This document shows, one piece after another, positions 15,835 through 15,944 of a DNA stretch of 15,944 nt. The translations under genes and the position numbers were made by a program. How positions within the stretch are numbered: position 1 is the first letter of the stretch; each line of letters begins with the position of its first letter. The DNA comes from an uncultured Lachnospiraceae bacterium (GTDB lineage: Bacteria > Bacillota > Clostridia > Lachnospirales > Lachnospiraceae): contig CAJUHQ010000084.1 in assembly GCA_910586095.1 (NCBI GenBank), positions 1 through 15,944 on the forward strand. The letters run 5' to 3'. Under the pieces are notes generated by a model. That model had not been told where the DNA came from. It did no database searches and saw nothing but the letters and a program-made list of their open reading frames with translations.

Positions 15835-15843
15835 TGGTATTCT
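15835..15843 (+). promoter_or_regulatory. Possible extended -10 before the Dabb-type gene
   Basis: TGGTATTCT fits TGn plus a TATTCT -10. A TTGATA at 15811-15816 is 21 bp away, too far for a standard -35, so the promoter rests on the extended -10 alone. Confidence 0.3.
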
Positions 15844-15881
15844 ATTAGAGGTACAAATCGACATTTGGAGGCGGGAATACA

Positions 15882-15944
15882 ATGATAAGGCATATATGTA
15901 TGTTTACATTAAAAGAGGATAATAGAGAAAAGAATATTATTGAA
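15882..15944 (+). CDS. Partial CDS, probable Dabb (stress-responsive alpha/beta barrel) protein
   Basis: The ATG at 15882 follows GGAGGCGGG (15867-15875) at a suitable distance and opens 21 codons that run off the window. The visible peptide begins MIRHICMFTLKEDNREKNII. A start of the form MI-(K/R)-H-x-x-(M/L)-F-x-(L/F)-K is characteristic of Dabb-domain proteins, small dimeric alpha/beta barrels of about 95-105 residues whose function is mostly unknown. Only the first strand and the beginning of the first helix are seen, so the family call is tentative. Direction and spacing (100 bp after the flotillin stop) allow either a separate transcript or read-through. Confidence 0.55.
   Translation, partial: MIRHICMFTLKEDNREKNIIE

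Overview
The window looks like a chromosomal segment of a low-GC Gram-positive Clostridia, most likely a Lachnospiraceae-type gut anaerobe. This rests on AT-rich composition, strong AAGGAGG ribosome sites, lipoprotein signal peptides, an OmpR-type two-component pair and the protein families present. The taxonomic assignment is inference. I see no phage genes, transposases, CRISPR array, tRNA or rRNA.

Layout: (1) 1-653 is a long AT-rich non-coding leader with a candidate promoter at 430-458 and a perfect 14-bp palindrome just upstream of it. (2) 654-2744 (+) encodes an EF-G paralogue with degenerate guanine-recognition motifs. (3) A long hairpin at 2753-2799 separates it from a convergent two-component operon on the minus strand, with the response regulator (4858-4178) first and the histidine kinase (4125-2809) second. 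(4) A 471-bp divergent intergenic region carries mirror-image tandem boxes (TTAGAGA-like, 11-bp spacing), each overlapping the -35 of a predicted divergent promoter. (5) 5330-10120 (+) holds two tandem homologous lipoproteins of about 790 aa. Each joins an N-terminal Asp-box/propeller-like region to a C-terminal ABC-type solute-binding fold, and no permease lies nearby. (6) A long imperfect hairpin at 10196-10290 ends that operon. (7) 10368-13993 (+) is a zinc/cadmium-type efflux operon: an SmtB/CzrA-like repressor, a stand-alone CxxC metallochaperone domain, a P1B-2 ATPase without its own metal-binding domain, and a glycerol-1-phosphate-dehydrogenase-like enzyme. (8) A 130-bp multi-stem palindromic element (14001-14130) follows. 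(9) A flotillin gene with a clear promoter comes next, then the first 21 codons of a Dabb-type protein that runs off the window.

Togetherness: the divergent TTAGAGA boxes suggest that the response regulator controls both its own operon and the two lipoproteins, so sensor and lipoproteins probably form one envelope sensing or binding module. The metal operon is probably derepressed by metal through an operator overlapping its promoter. The least ordinary part is the two-component/twin-lipoprotein locus with its mirrored control region.
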